DNA of 64,000 nucleotides from VFKU01 sp964620045 (GTDB lineage: Bacteria; Hydrogenedentota; Hydrogenedentia; Hydrogenedentales; GCA-2746185): NCBI GenBank assembly GCA_964620045.1, contig CAZUJL010000005.1:1-64000 (forward strand), in the 5' to 3' direction. Under the pieces are notes generated by a model. The model had not been told where the DNA came from. It saw only the letters and a list, made by a program, of their open reading frames with translations, and did no database searches. Numbering within the stretch: position 1 is the stretch's first letter; the number at the start of each line of letters is the position of its first letter. The translations under genes and the position numbers were made by a program. Shown here piece after piece: positions 32,100 to 40,305 of this stretch.

Positions 32100-33080
32100 A
32101 TGACGGACCTGATCAGCAGTCAAGACGCGCTTGAACACATGTATCGCCGCGATCTTGAATGTGCCCCTGCGCATCTCGCGGCAGTTCGCGATGGGTTGTT
32201 GCGGCGCATTGGATTTGGGCGAGACGATTCCGCCGACTGGCCGCGACGTTTTAGTCCTCTGGTTCTGCTATATCCCGAACTGCAGACGGAGAGGATAGCT
32301 AGCGTAGCGCCGGAGGCTGCAGCGAGGGCGGCGCTCGCGCACATGTATTTTCTGGTATTTTCCGTTATCGATGATCGCAAACGCGATGTACAAATTGTCT
32401 TAACGCCGGAAGAACTGGAGTTCGCGGCCTGGTTGTTTGAGCGAGGGCTACAGCTTCTAAGCGGACTAATACCAGACGAAGAGTTAGAGACGCTCGCGGG
32501 TTTGTTCGCGGATCGGTACGAACAGGGCAGCCAAAAACTAAATCGTGAGGGGAGTGCCCTTAATCTGACGATTGAGGAATGTAGGGATATCGTCGTTGGC
32601 CGTTCCTTTTGGGGTTTGTTTGCGACGCTGACTTTGCTTTTGCTTAAGACGAAACCCCAGGTCAGGGTCGAGATTGCCCGCGCATTCGAGTGGTTGGTAT
32701 GGGGCATTCAGTGGGCAGACGATATCGAGGATTGGCGAGACGATCTTCGCACGGGTGATGACAATTTGTTGCTGCTTCACGCGCAACTGCCTGTCGCTGA
32801 TCCTGTGGCCGTCTCGCTTGAAGTGAGATTTGCCGATACATCACAAGTACTTCTTGATCAAAACGCAATATTTTGTGCGTGTGAGCAAGCACATGCTGCG
32901 TTTATGACCGCGGCAGATATTCAGGAGCGTATCGGTTGTTCAACGCTCGCGTCGCTCATTCGTGAACGTGCGATGGATCTGGACCGAATTTCGCTTGAGG
33001 CTGTTCGTGCGTGTGAAAACGATGTGCTAGCAGGTCAATGTGCGCGTGTTGCGGCCGCTCACTTGGGAATGGTTAGATAA
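32100..33080 (+). CDS. class I isoprenoid synthase-fold enzyme
   Basis: 326 aa, almost wholly helical. Two acidic clusters face each other in sequence as in terpene/prenyl synthases: VIDDRKRD at 89-96 and a perfect DDxxD in WADDIEDWRDDL at 206-216 (D207, D208, D211), followed by an acidic TGDDNLLL. These would bind Mg-diphosphate, so a substrate such as GPP or FPP is plausible. There is no second NSE/DTE motif I can place. It is the last gene of the co-directional set, 33 bases after the unknown protein and 22 bases before a strong terminator. Cyclase, prenyltransferase or diphosphate-binding non-enzyme are all open. Confidence 0.65.
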   Translation: MTDLISSQDALEHMYRRDLECAPAHLAAVRDGLLRRIGFGRDDSADWPRRFSPLVLLYPELQTERIASVAPEAAARAALAHMYFLVFSVIDDRKRDVQIVLTPEELEFAAWLFERGLQLLSGLIPDEELETLAGLFADRYEQGSQKLNREGSALNLTIEECRDIVVGRSFWGLFATLTLLLLKTKPQVRVEIARAFEWLVWGIQWADDIEDWRDDLRTGDDNLLLLHAQLPVADPVAVSLEVRFADTSQVLLDQNAIFCACEQAHAAFMTAADIQERIGCSTLASLIRERAMDLDRISLEAVRACENDVLAGQCARVAAAHLGMVR

Positions 33081-33102
33081 CGATTAAGCAACAACACAGA
33101 TA

Positions 33103-33143
33103 AAACGGGCCGGTCATCGCAAGATGACCGGCCCGTTTATTTC
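33103..33143 (+). terminator. strong terminator closing the 26.6-33.1 kb gene set (CCGGTCATC family, copy 3)
   Basis: A perfect 16-bp stem (33103-33118 with 33123-33138) is closed by the GNRA tetraloop GCAA and followed by ATTTCT. Because the arms end in AAA/TTT it can serve both directions, hence also ppdK arriving from the other strand. Confidence 0.88.
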
Positions 33144-33154
33144 TAAGTGAAAGA

Positions 33155-35896
33155 TTAGCGCTTCTTCTTCGCCTTCTTCGCAACCTTCCTCGGCGTTTCC
33201 AGCGCGGCCTGGGCGGCGGCGAAACGCGCGATGGGCACGCGGAACGGGCTGCAGCTTACGTAGTCGAGGCCGGTGCGGTGGCAGAACTTCACCGATTCCG
33301 GGTCGCCGCCGTGTTCGCCGCAGATACCGATCTTCAGTTCGGGGCGTTCGCCACGGCCGCTGCCGACCGCCATCTCGATGAGCTTGCCGATGCCGCTCTG
33401 GTCGAGCGTCTGGAACGGGTCCGCCGGCAGCACGTTCTTGCCGAGGTAGTCGGGCAGGAAGGTGCCGATGTCGTCGCGCGAGAACCCGAAGCCCATCTGC
33501 GTGAGGTCGTTCGTGCCGAAGCTGAAGAACTCGGCGTGCTGCGCGATTTGGTCCGCCACGAGGCAGGCGCGCGGCACTTCGATCATCGTGCCCACGAGGT
33601 ACTTCACCTTGACCTTGTACTTCTTCAAGGTCTCCTCGGCGACGTCGCGGATGATCTTCGCCTGGTTCAGGAATTCATTGGGGTGGCCGACGAGCGGCAC
33701 CATGATCTCCGGCAGCACTTCCACTTTCTTCTGCGCCAGTTCCGCCGCGGCTTCGAAGAGCGCGCGGGCCTGCATTTCGGTGATCTCGGGATACGTAATG
33801 CCGAGGCGGCAGCCGCGGTGCCCAAGCATCGGGTTCAGCTCGTGCAACTGGTTCATCTTCGTGCGGATGGCCTCCTCTGAGAGGCCGATGCGCTTGGAGA
33901 GATCGCGGATCTGGTCGTCCGTCAGCGTGATGAATTCGTGCAGGGGCGGATCCAGCAGGCGCACGGTGACCGGCTTGCCGGCCATCGCCTTGAAGATGCC
34001 GAGGAAGTCTTCCTTCTGGTACGGCAACAGCTTCATGACCGCCGCGCGGCGATCCGTTTCATTCTGCGCAAGGATCATCTCGCGCACATGCAGAATGCGC
34101 GCGGGATCGAAGAACATGTGCTCGGTGCGGGCGAGACCAATGCCCTGCGCGCCGAAGGCGACCGCCTGTGCGGCGTCGTTCGGCGTTTCGGCGTTCGCGC
34201 GCACCTTGATCTGGCGCACGTCGTCGGCCCACGTCATGAGTTTCTTGTAGTGCGGGTTTTTGTCCGGCTGCGCGGGCAGCACGCCGACCTGGCCGGCGTA
34301 GACTTTGCCCGTCGTGCCGTTCACGGAAATCCAGTCCAGCTCTCGCAGCGTCTTGCCGTTCACGTTCAGCGTCTTGGCGCGCGCATCGATCTGCAGCGAC
34401 GCACAACCCACGACGCAGCATTTGCCCCAGCCCCGCGCGACCAGCGCCGCGTGGCTCGTCATGCCGCCCTTCGCGGTGAGGATCGCCTCCGCCACATGCA
34501 TCCCGTGCACGTCTTCAGGCGAGGTTTCGTTGCGCACGAGCACGACCTTCTTGCCTTGCTTGGCGTACTGTTCCGCGGCGTCCGCCGTGAACGCGATCTG
34601 GCCCACGCCGCCGCCGGGGCCCGCGGGCAGGCCGCTGGCGAGGAAGGGCGCGGCTTTCTCGGCCGCGGGATCGAGCATCGGGTGCAGCAACTCATCGAGC
34701 TGCGCCGGGTTCACGCGCATGATCGCTTCGTGTTTCTTGATCAGCTTGTCCTCGGCCATTTCGACCGCGATGCGAATCGCCGCGCCGCCGGTGCGCTTGC
34801 CGGTGCGGGTCTGCAGCATCCAGAGTTCGCTGTTCTCAATCGTGAACTCGATATCCTGCATGTCTTTGTAGTGCGACTCGAGCTTGAGGCGGATCTTGTC
34901 GAGTTTCTTGTAGACCTTCGGGTCGCTTTCTTCGAGCGACTTGAGATGCTTGTTCTCGGCCGTCTTGGTGGCCTTGTTGATGGGGGAGGGCGTCCGCAGG
35001 CCCGCGACGACGTCCTCGCCTTGCGCGTTCTGCAACCACTCGCCGTAGAACAGGTTCTCGCCCGTGGCCGGGTTGCGCGTAAACGCGACGCCCGTGGCGG
35101 ATTGGTCGCCCATATTGCCGAACACCATCGCCTGCACGTTCACCGCGGTGCCCCAATCGTCGGGGATGCCTTCAATTTTGCGGTAGGCCTTCGCGCGCTT
35201 GCCGTTCCACGACTGGAACACGGCGCGGATGCCGCCCCAGAGCTGTTCCGAGGCATTGTCCGGGAACGACTTGCCAAGCGTGTCCTTCACAATCTTCTTG
35301 TAAAGTTCGGAGAGGAGCTGCAGGTCCTGCGCGGTGAGTCCCGAGTCTTCGGTGACGCCGCGCTCTTTCTTCATGTGTTCCATCGCGTGGTCGAGTTTCT
35401 CGCGCACCGACTCGCCGTCTTTGTGCTCGATGCCCTCGGCCTTTTCCATCACCACGTCCGCGTACATCGTGATCAGGCGGCGGTACGCGTCATACACGAA
35501 GCGCTCATCGCCGGTCTGCTTGATGAGTCCCGGGATCGTCTCGCTCGTAAGGCCGATGTTCAGCACCGTGTCCATCATGCCGGGCATCGATTTGCGCGCG
35601 CCCGAGCGGACGGAGATGAGCAGCGGGTTCTTCGGCGAACCGAACTTCTTCTTCATGACTTTTTCGACGCGCTTCATCGCCTTGTCGGCTTCGGCGATGA
35701 GCGGCTTGGGCAGTTTGCCTTTGTTGTCGTAGTAGACCGCGCACATCTCGGTCGTGATCGTGAAACCGGCGGGTACCGGCAGGCCCAGGCTCGCCATTTC
35801 AGCGAGGTTGGCGCCCTTGCCGCCGAGCAGGTTCTTCATGCTTGCATCGCCTTCGGCCTTGCCGCCGCCGAAGAAATAGACTGCTTTCTTGCCCAT
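33155..35896 (-). CDS. ppdK: pyruvate, phosphate dikinase
   Basis: 913 aa, full length. It interconverts pyruvate, ATP and phosphate with phosphoenolpyruvate, AMP and pyrophosphate in the cytoplasm. The N-terminal ATP-grasp domain starts KNLLGGKGANLAEMASLGLPVPAGFTITTE; RSGARKSMPGMMDTVLNIGL is the nucleotide-site loop; the phosphohistidine domain has GGMTSHAALVARGWGKCCVVGC; the C-terminal PEP domain has GIGLARTEHMFF, MLGHRGCRLGITYPEI and FSFGTNDLTQMGFGFSRDD. A basic tail (KKAKKKR) is added. AGGGAG lies about ten bases before the ATG. Its 3' end meets the shared terminator. Confidence 0.98.
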   Translation of the reverse strand: MGKKAVYFFGGGKAEGDASMKNLLGGKGANLAEMASLGLPVPAGFTITTEMCAVYYDNKGKLPKPLIAEADKAMKRVEKVMKKKFGSPKNPLLISVRSGARKSMPGMMDTVLNIGLTSETIPGLIKQTGDERFVYDAYRRLITMYADVVMEKAEGIEHKDGESVREKLDHAMEHMKKERGVTEDSGLTAQDLQLLSELYKKIVKDTLGKSFPDNASEQLWGGIRAVFQSWNGKRAKAYRKIEGIPDDWGTAVNVQAMVFGNMGDQSATGVAFTRNPATGENLFYGEWLQNAQGEDVVAGLRTPSPINKATKTAENKHLKSLEESDPKVYKKLDKIRLKLESHYKDMQDIEFTIENSELWMLQTRTGKRTGGAAIRIAVEMAEDKLIKKHEAIMRVNPAQLDELLHPMLDPAAEKAAPFLASGLPAGPGGGVGQIAFTADAAEQYAKQGKKVVLVRNETSPEDVHGMHVAEAILTAKGGMTSHAALVARGWGKCCVVGCASLQIDARAKTLNVNGKTLRELDWISVNGTTGKVYAGQVGVLPAQPDKNPHYKKLMTWADDVRQIKVRANAETPNDAAQAVAFGAQGIGLARTEHMFFDPARILHVREMILAQNETDRRAAVMKLLPYQKEDFLGIFKAMAGKPVTVRLLDPPLHEFITLTDDQIRDLSKRIGLSEEAIRTKMNQLHELNPMLGHRGCRLGITYPEITEMQARALFEAAAELAQKKVEVLPEIMVPLVGHPNEFLNQAKIIRDVAEETLKKYKVKVKYLVGTMIEVPRACLVADQIAQHAEFFSFGTNDLTQMGFGFSRDDIGTFLPDYLGKNVLPADPFQTLDQSGIGKLIEMAVGSGRGERPELKIGICGEHGGDPESVKFCHRTGLDYVSCSPFRVPIARFAAAQAALETPRKVAKKAKKKR

Positions 35897-36072
35897 TGCT
35901 GAGATTCTCCCTGTTGGCTAATGCGCGGCCTGCACCATGTGGATCGTCCCCTGCGAGCGCTGCGAATCGAGAAAGAAGCGTCGAAAAAGGGCGGGCCGGA
36001 CAGCGCGAGAGTATAGCCGACGATGGAGGAAGCCGCAAGGGCGCTACGCGATCGCGAACCGCATACCGCAGT

Positions 36073-36804
36073 TCAGGTCGAGTATTTGTAGTCCGACTGA
36101 CCGCTGTAGAGCGGCGCCGCTTCGGTTCCCTCGGCGGGCGTTTCCGCCTGATCTTCCGGGGCGCGCACGCGGCTGATGATGCCCATGCGTGTGAGGTTGG
36201 CCGGAAAATCCGAGAGCGAGAACGGGATGGTGGCGAAAGCGTGGCCACGGCTTTCGATCATCTCGCGCATGTCGACCATCGGCACCGGAGTGTAGCTGTA
36301 GATCCAGGCCACACACCGGCCGATGCCGACCTCATTCATTTCGAGGTTCACAAGATAGCCGCCAGGACGGATCATATTGAGCAGGCGCCGTACAGTGTCA
36401 GGGGCATTCGTCGAATACGCGAGCACACCGCCAACCGAGACAATATCGAATGTGCGGGGTTCAAGCGTTATGCGGGTGCCGTCGAGCAAGGTCACGATGT
36501 CTGGATCGGTGACGTCCGCAACGCCCACCGTAATGCGCGATTCGTCGATGCCGCGCTCACGCGCGTTCGCGAGCATTGCTTTCAGGAAATTCGGTTCGAT
36601 GTCGGTGGCGAGGAGCGTGGCTTTTGGGAAGCGCTCGAGTAAACGCAGCCCGATGGCGCCGCTGCCGCAGCCGAGATCAAAAATACGTGCGTCCTCGCGG
36701 CAATCGAGTTCGAGACGATCGATATAGTGAGCGAGACCGCGCTCGTAGCCCAGGAGTTTAAGAAGCTTCGAGTAGAGCGCCGACAATCTATATAGATAAA
36801 TCAT
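36073..36804 (-). CDS. class I SAM-dependent methyltransferase
   Basis: 243 aa. Motif I is ARIFDLGCGSGAIGLRLLERFP, with the acidic end of strand 2 in LLATDIEPNFLKAM, a motif II-like FDIVSVGGVLAYS and RLLNMIRPGGYLVNLEM as motif III. The N-terminal part (YRLSALYSKLLKLLGYERGLAHYIDRL) is helical, as in small-molecule or lipid methyltransferases. The substrate cannot be assigned. Upstream are about 230 bases without a gene, containing only a weak TATACT box oriented the other way. Confidence 0.8.
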   Translation of the reverse strand: MIYLYRLSALYSKLLKLLGYERGLAHYIDRLELDCREDARIFDLGCGSGAIGLRLLERFPKATLLATDIEPNFLKAMLANARERGIDESRITVGVADVTDPDIVTLLDGTRITLEPRTFDIVSVGGVLAYSTNAPDTVRRLLNMIRPGGYLVNLEMNEVGIGRCVAWIYSYTPVPMVDMREMIESRGHAFATIPFSLSDFPANLTRMGIISRVRAPEDQAETPAEGTEAAPLYSGQSDYKYST

Positions 36805-37037
36805 CTGAGTATCCGATCTGAAAGTTCGATACGTTAACCATTACCGTGCGCGGCAGCGGGGACATTGACGGAACAGTGAATCGCTGAGGAACAACCGTTC
36901 CATTGGAGCCCCCTCGCAGGTCGCAGCGTTAGAAGCCTGACAGACGTGAGTATTGGGAATCAAGGGCCGTGCTATACTGCGGCCAGCCGGGGCTGCATTC
37001 GGGGGAATCACCGGCGCACCGATTCGGGGGCTATCTC

Positions 37038-37595
37038 ATGATCCGCGCTGCCATTGTTATGTCTGCACTCGTCGTGTTTTCGTCCGCCGGGGCCTTCGCG
37101 GCCGATGCCGGCTACAAAGAATCCATCGAGAAACTGAAACTGCTGTATACACCCGCGGCGCCCGCAGCGCCCGCCGAGGGTGAGGCGCCCGCGGAGATCG
37201 CGCCGCCGCCGGTGTCGATCGATTCGCTGGAAGACGGCACGCTGATCATCACGCAGCGCACCGCGCAGGATCGCAGCGCGTACCGATTCAAGTCGGTGAC
37301 GGAGCAGACCTGGCGCGTGTATCCCGGCGACCTCGATGCGAAGAAAGTCGCCGTGCAGGACGAACCCATGGGTGTGTTCGTGCCCGCGAAGAAAGATGTG
37401 AAGCGCGTGATGGTCGAGCGTCGCGAAGCGAAGACGCGCATCGCGTCCGACAGCGAACCCGCCGAAGAGTGGAACGACGATCGCCGGTTCACGACAAGCT
37501 TTGTCGTGATCCCGGCGGAGACACCGCAACAGGCGGATGAAGCGGCGGAACTGATTAAGCAGATCATCAAGTCCGCGCCGAAGACGCCGAAGTAA
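37038..37595 (+). CDS. secreted protein of unknown function, Ala/Pro-rich linker
   Basis: 185 aa from ATG at 37038 (GGGGG eight bases upstream), opening with a signal peptide (MIRAAIVMSALVVFSSAGAFA). A short helical part (YKESIEKLKLLY) is followed by an Ala/Pro/Glu linker (about 38-60), then a beta-rich domain (GTLIITQRTAQDRSAYRFKSV) and a charged C-terminus. No family recognised. Its stop codon directly abuts the stop of the convergent CMD-family gene, with no base between. Confidence 0.6.
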   Translation: MIRAAIVMSALVVFSSAGAFAADAGYKESIEKLKLLYTPAAPAAPAEGEAPAEIAPPPVSIDSLEDGTLIITQRTAQDRSAYRFKSVTEQTWRVYPGDLDAKKVAVQDEPMGVFVPAKKDVKRVMVERREAKTRIASDSEPAEEWNDDRRFTTSFVVIPAETPQQADEAAELIKQIIKSAPKTPK

Positions 37596-38252
37596 TTATT
37601 TCGGGAAGCCCACAAGTCCTTCGTCGAGCTGCACGCCGAAGCTATTCAGCGCCATGGACACGAGGTTGTACTCGCCGACCGTGAACACCACGTCCATTAA
37701 TTGCTGCGTGTTGTAGGTTTTGGCGAGAGCAGCCCAGGTTGCGTCCGCGATGAACGAATCCTTGTGCAATTCATCGGTCGCCTGCATCAGCGCGCGGTCG
37801 CCGTCGCTGAGGCCCTTGGCCGAGGGACCGGTCATGATGTTCTCGATGTCCTGATCGGTCAGTCCGGCCTGTTTGCCGATGCGCACGTGCTGCGCCCACT
37901 CGTATTCCGATTTGCAGAGCCAGCCGATGCGCAGGATGAGCAGCTCGCGTTCGCGCGCGGGGAGCGAGTTGCGGCGCAGGATGTAGGACGCGAACACGAT
38001 CCAATCCTTCATCAGCGTCGGATGATTCGCCATTGTCGTGTAGACGTTGAACAACCGGTTGTCGGTCTCGTAGGGCTTGAGGAGTTCGGCCTGCTCTGGT
38101 GTCCAGGTCGCCTTCGTCACGGGCGGGATGCGCGGCGCGGGGATGCGCTGCGCCTGCGTGGTCTGGTTCCACACGAGCAGACCCACAATCGCGAGACCCA
38201 CCGCGAGGTTGCCGGCCAGCAGTCCGTTCAACAACGAGATTCGCGTGCGCAT
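37596..38252 (-). CDS. carboxymuconolactone decarboxylase (CMD) family protein
   Basis: 218 aa with an N-terminal hydrophobic helix (LLAGNLAVGLAIVGLLVW) that anchors or exports it. The CMD core is clear: LFNVYTTMANHPTLMKDWIVFASYILRRNSLPARERELLILRIGWLCKSEYEWAQHVRIGKQAGLTDQDI. The AhpD redox CxxC is missing: the position reads CKSEYEW with one Cys and then H. It follows the PQQ dehydrogenase gene by 10 bases on the same strand, so the pair is almost certainly co-transcribed and may oxidise and then process the same compound. Confidence 0.85.
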   Translation of the reverse strand: MRTRISLLNGLLAGNLAVGLAIVGLLVWNQTTQAQRIPAPRIPPVTKATWTPEQAELLKPYETDNRLFNVYTTMANHPTLMKDWIVFASYILRRNSLPARERELLILRIGWLCKSEYEWAQHVRIGKQAGLTDQDIENIMTGPSAKGLSDGDRALMQATDELHKDSFIADATWAALAKTYNTQQLMDVVFTVGEYNLVSMALNSFGVQLDEGLVGFPK

Positions 38253-38262
38253 TTTGTTCTCC

Positions 38263-40176
38263 TCAAGGCAGCGCGAGCGCTACCAGTTCCGATGGGAAAT
38301 CCTTGGCGCCGACGGCGACGACAATATATTGCTTGCCGTTCAGCATGTAGCTCATGGGCGGGGCGGTGGGTTTCGACGGCATCTCGAACTCGAAAATGAT
38401 CTTGCCGGTCGCTTTGTCGAAGGCGCGGAAGATGGGTTCGCCCGGATCGCCGCGCAGGCCGCCGGACTCGCCGCAGAACATCAGTGTCTTGGTCACCAGC
38501 GCGCCGGGCCGCCCGAGGTTGCCCATTTTATTGAAGTCTAACCCGAGCCCCTGCAGGTCGGGATGATTGCGCACGGATTCCGGCGCGATGCCGTTCGGAA
38601 TGCGCCAGCGGTGATCGCCCGTGTTCAGATCGATGGCCGCGATGCTCGACCAGGGCGGCTTGTTCAGCGGAAGGCCACGCGGGCCCGTGGCAACCGTCGT
38701 CTCCATGCGCAGGTAGTCAAGGTTCGTGCGCGCGGGATCGGCGATGCCGAGTGAGGCGGACATGATCGTCGTGCGCGTGGGGATATAGAGCAGGCCGGTC
38801 TCCGGATCGAACGCGCCCCCAGGCCAGTTCGCACCGCCGCCGTAGCCGGGCAGCATCAGCGTGCCGAGCGGCGAGCCGGGCTTGCCGTCCGCAAGCACGG
38901 GCGGCGTGTACAGCGGCCCGATCTTGTACTGCTTCATGATCTCGACCGCCTCGGCGTGCAGCTCCGGCGTGAAATCGATCAGCACGTCTTCGGTCACGCC
39001 TTGAATGTCGAACGCCGCAGGTTTAGTGGGGAAGGGTTGCGTCGGCGAGGCGCGTTCACCTTTCACGTCGCTCGCCGGCACGGGCCGCTCTTCGATCGGC
39101 CACACCGGTTCGCCGGTCTCGCGATCGAAGACAAAGCAGAAGCCTTGCTTGGTGACCAGCGCCACCGCGCGGATCGGTTTTCCGGCCACGGTGATGTTGC
39201 ACAGGATCGGCGCGGCGGGCGGGTCGTAGTCCCACAGGCCGTGATGCACGATTTGGAAATGCCAGAAGCGCTGACCGGTTTTCGCGTCGAGGCACACGAT
39301 GCTCTCGGCGAAGAGGTTGTCGCCGAGCCGATGGCCGCCGTAGAAATCGTGCGTGGCCGTTTCGACCGCGAGATACACGAAGCCGAGTTCCAGATCCGCG
39401 CTGAGCAACGTCCACACGCCGGTATTGCCGGTGTAGGCCCAGGACTCGCCTTCCCACGTCTCGGAACCCAGCTCGCCCGATTGCGGCACGGTGTGGAAGG
39501 TCCACAGACGCTTGCCGGTGCGCACGTCGTAGCCGCGCACATGGCCGGGCGCGGCTTCCTTGCGTGACGGATTGATCGCAGAGGGGACCACCTGCACGAC
39601 GACGACATCGCCGACAACGATCGGCGGCGAACTGGAGCCGACTTTCGGATTCGGCTGCGGCGTGAGTTCCTTGCTCAGAATCACGTAACCGTTTTCACCG
39701 AAGTCGGGATAGGTTTTCCCGGTCTTACAATTGATCGCGATCAGGCGGCCGTCGCTGGTGTTGTGAAACACGCGCGCGTCGTTGCCGTCGGTCCAATAGG
39801 CAAGACCGCGGCCCGAAAGGCCTGTCGGATGCCGCCCGATCTCGAGCGGGTCGGGCGTGAACACCCATTTTGTTTCGCCCGTGGCCGCATCGATTGCGGC
39901 GGCCTGATTCACGCCGGCGCTGGTATATAAGGTGCCGCCGATCATGATCGGCGTGGCTTTCAGATTAAAATCGGGTTCGCCTTCGAGCAGCGGCAATGCT
40001 TTCCAGCGCCACGCGACGCGGAGCTCGTTGACGTTGTCCGCGCTGATCTGATCGAGCGCCGTGTAGCGCGTGGTGCCGGCGTCGCCGCCCCAGTAGGGCC
40101 ACTCGCCATTCGGCGCGCCGTGTTGCGCGGCGGCGATGCTGCACCAGAAACAAACGGCCACGATCACACGGCGCAT
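38263..40176 (-). CDS. secreted PQQ-dependent dehydrogenase (quinoprotein glucose dehydrogenase-like)
   Basis: 637 aa from ATG at 40176 with a signal peptide (MRRVIVAVCFWCSIAAAQ). The eight-bladed quinoprotein pattern is evident: GEWPYWGGDAGTTRYTALDQISADNVNELRVAWRW at the start, AAIDAATGETKWVF, LIAINCKTGKTYPDFG, VRGYDVRTGKRLWTFHTVP, CLDAKTGQRFWHFQIVHHGLWDYDPPAAP and FVFDRETGEPVWPIEER. It is soluble, without the five membrane helices of the classic GDH, and carries no heme c motif. It should oxidise an alcohol or sugar in the periplasm; the electron acceptor is not encoded nearby, nor are pqq biosynthesis genes. Confidence 0.9.
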   Translation of the reverse strand: MRRVIVAVCFWCSIAAAQHGAPNGEWPYWGGDAGTTRYTALDQISADNVNELRVAWRWKALPLLEGEPDFNLKATPIMIGGTLYTSAGVNQAAAIDAATGETKWVFTPDPLEIGRHPTGLSGRGLAYWTDGNDARVFHNTSDGRLIAINCKTGKTYPDFGENGYVILSKELTPQPNPKVGSSSPPIVVGDVVVVQVVPSAINPSRKEAAPGHVRGYDVRTGKRLWTFHTVPQSGELGSETWEGESWAYTGNTGVWTLLSADLELGFVYLAVETATHDFYGGHRLGDNLFAESIVCLDAKTGQRFWHFQIVHHGLWDYDPPAAPILCNITVAGKPIRAVALVTKQGFCFVFDRETGEPVWPIEERPVPASDVKGERASPTQPFPTKPAAFDIQGVTEDVLIDFTPELHAEAVEIMKQYKIGPLYTPPVLADGKPGSPLGTLMLPGYGGGANWPGGAFDPETGLLYIPTRTTIMSASLGIADPARTNLDYLRMETTVATGPRGLPLNKPPWSSIAAIDLNTGDHRWRIPNGIAPESVRNHPDLQGLGLDFNKMGNLGRPGALVTKTLMFCGESGGLRGDPGEPIFRAFDKATGKIIFEFEMPSKPTAPPMSYMLNGKQYIVVAVGAKDFPSELVALALP

Positions 40177-40305
40177 GTTGGAGGTCCTCGGCGGCGGCCA
40201 CGGAAAAGCGCGTGCAGTGTGCGACAAGGCCGTCGGCGCGCGCAAGCCTGTCGTCCCTCTGATCCGGTATACTCCGCGACATCCGCTCGGAAAGACGCTT
40301 TCCTC

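Noticed and set aside
33938..35902. 650-codon plus-strand frame opposite ppdK.
   Set aside because: Its codons mirror ppdK, the product is repetitive Arg/Ala/His-rich, and ppdK is unmistakable.
36953..36978. Promoter for the secreted protein at 37038 (TTGGGA ... TATACT).
   Set aside because: The spacer is only 14 bp, too short for a normal sigma-70 promoter; kept out of the feature list.
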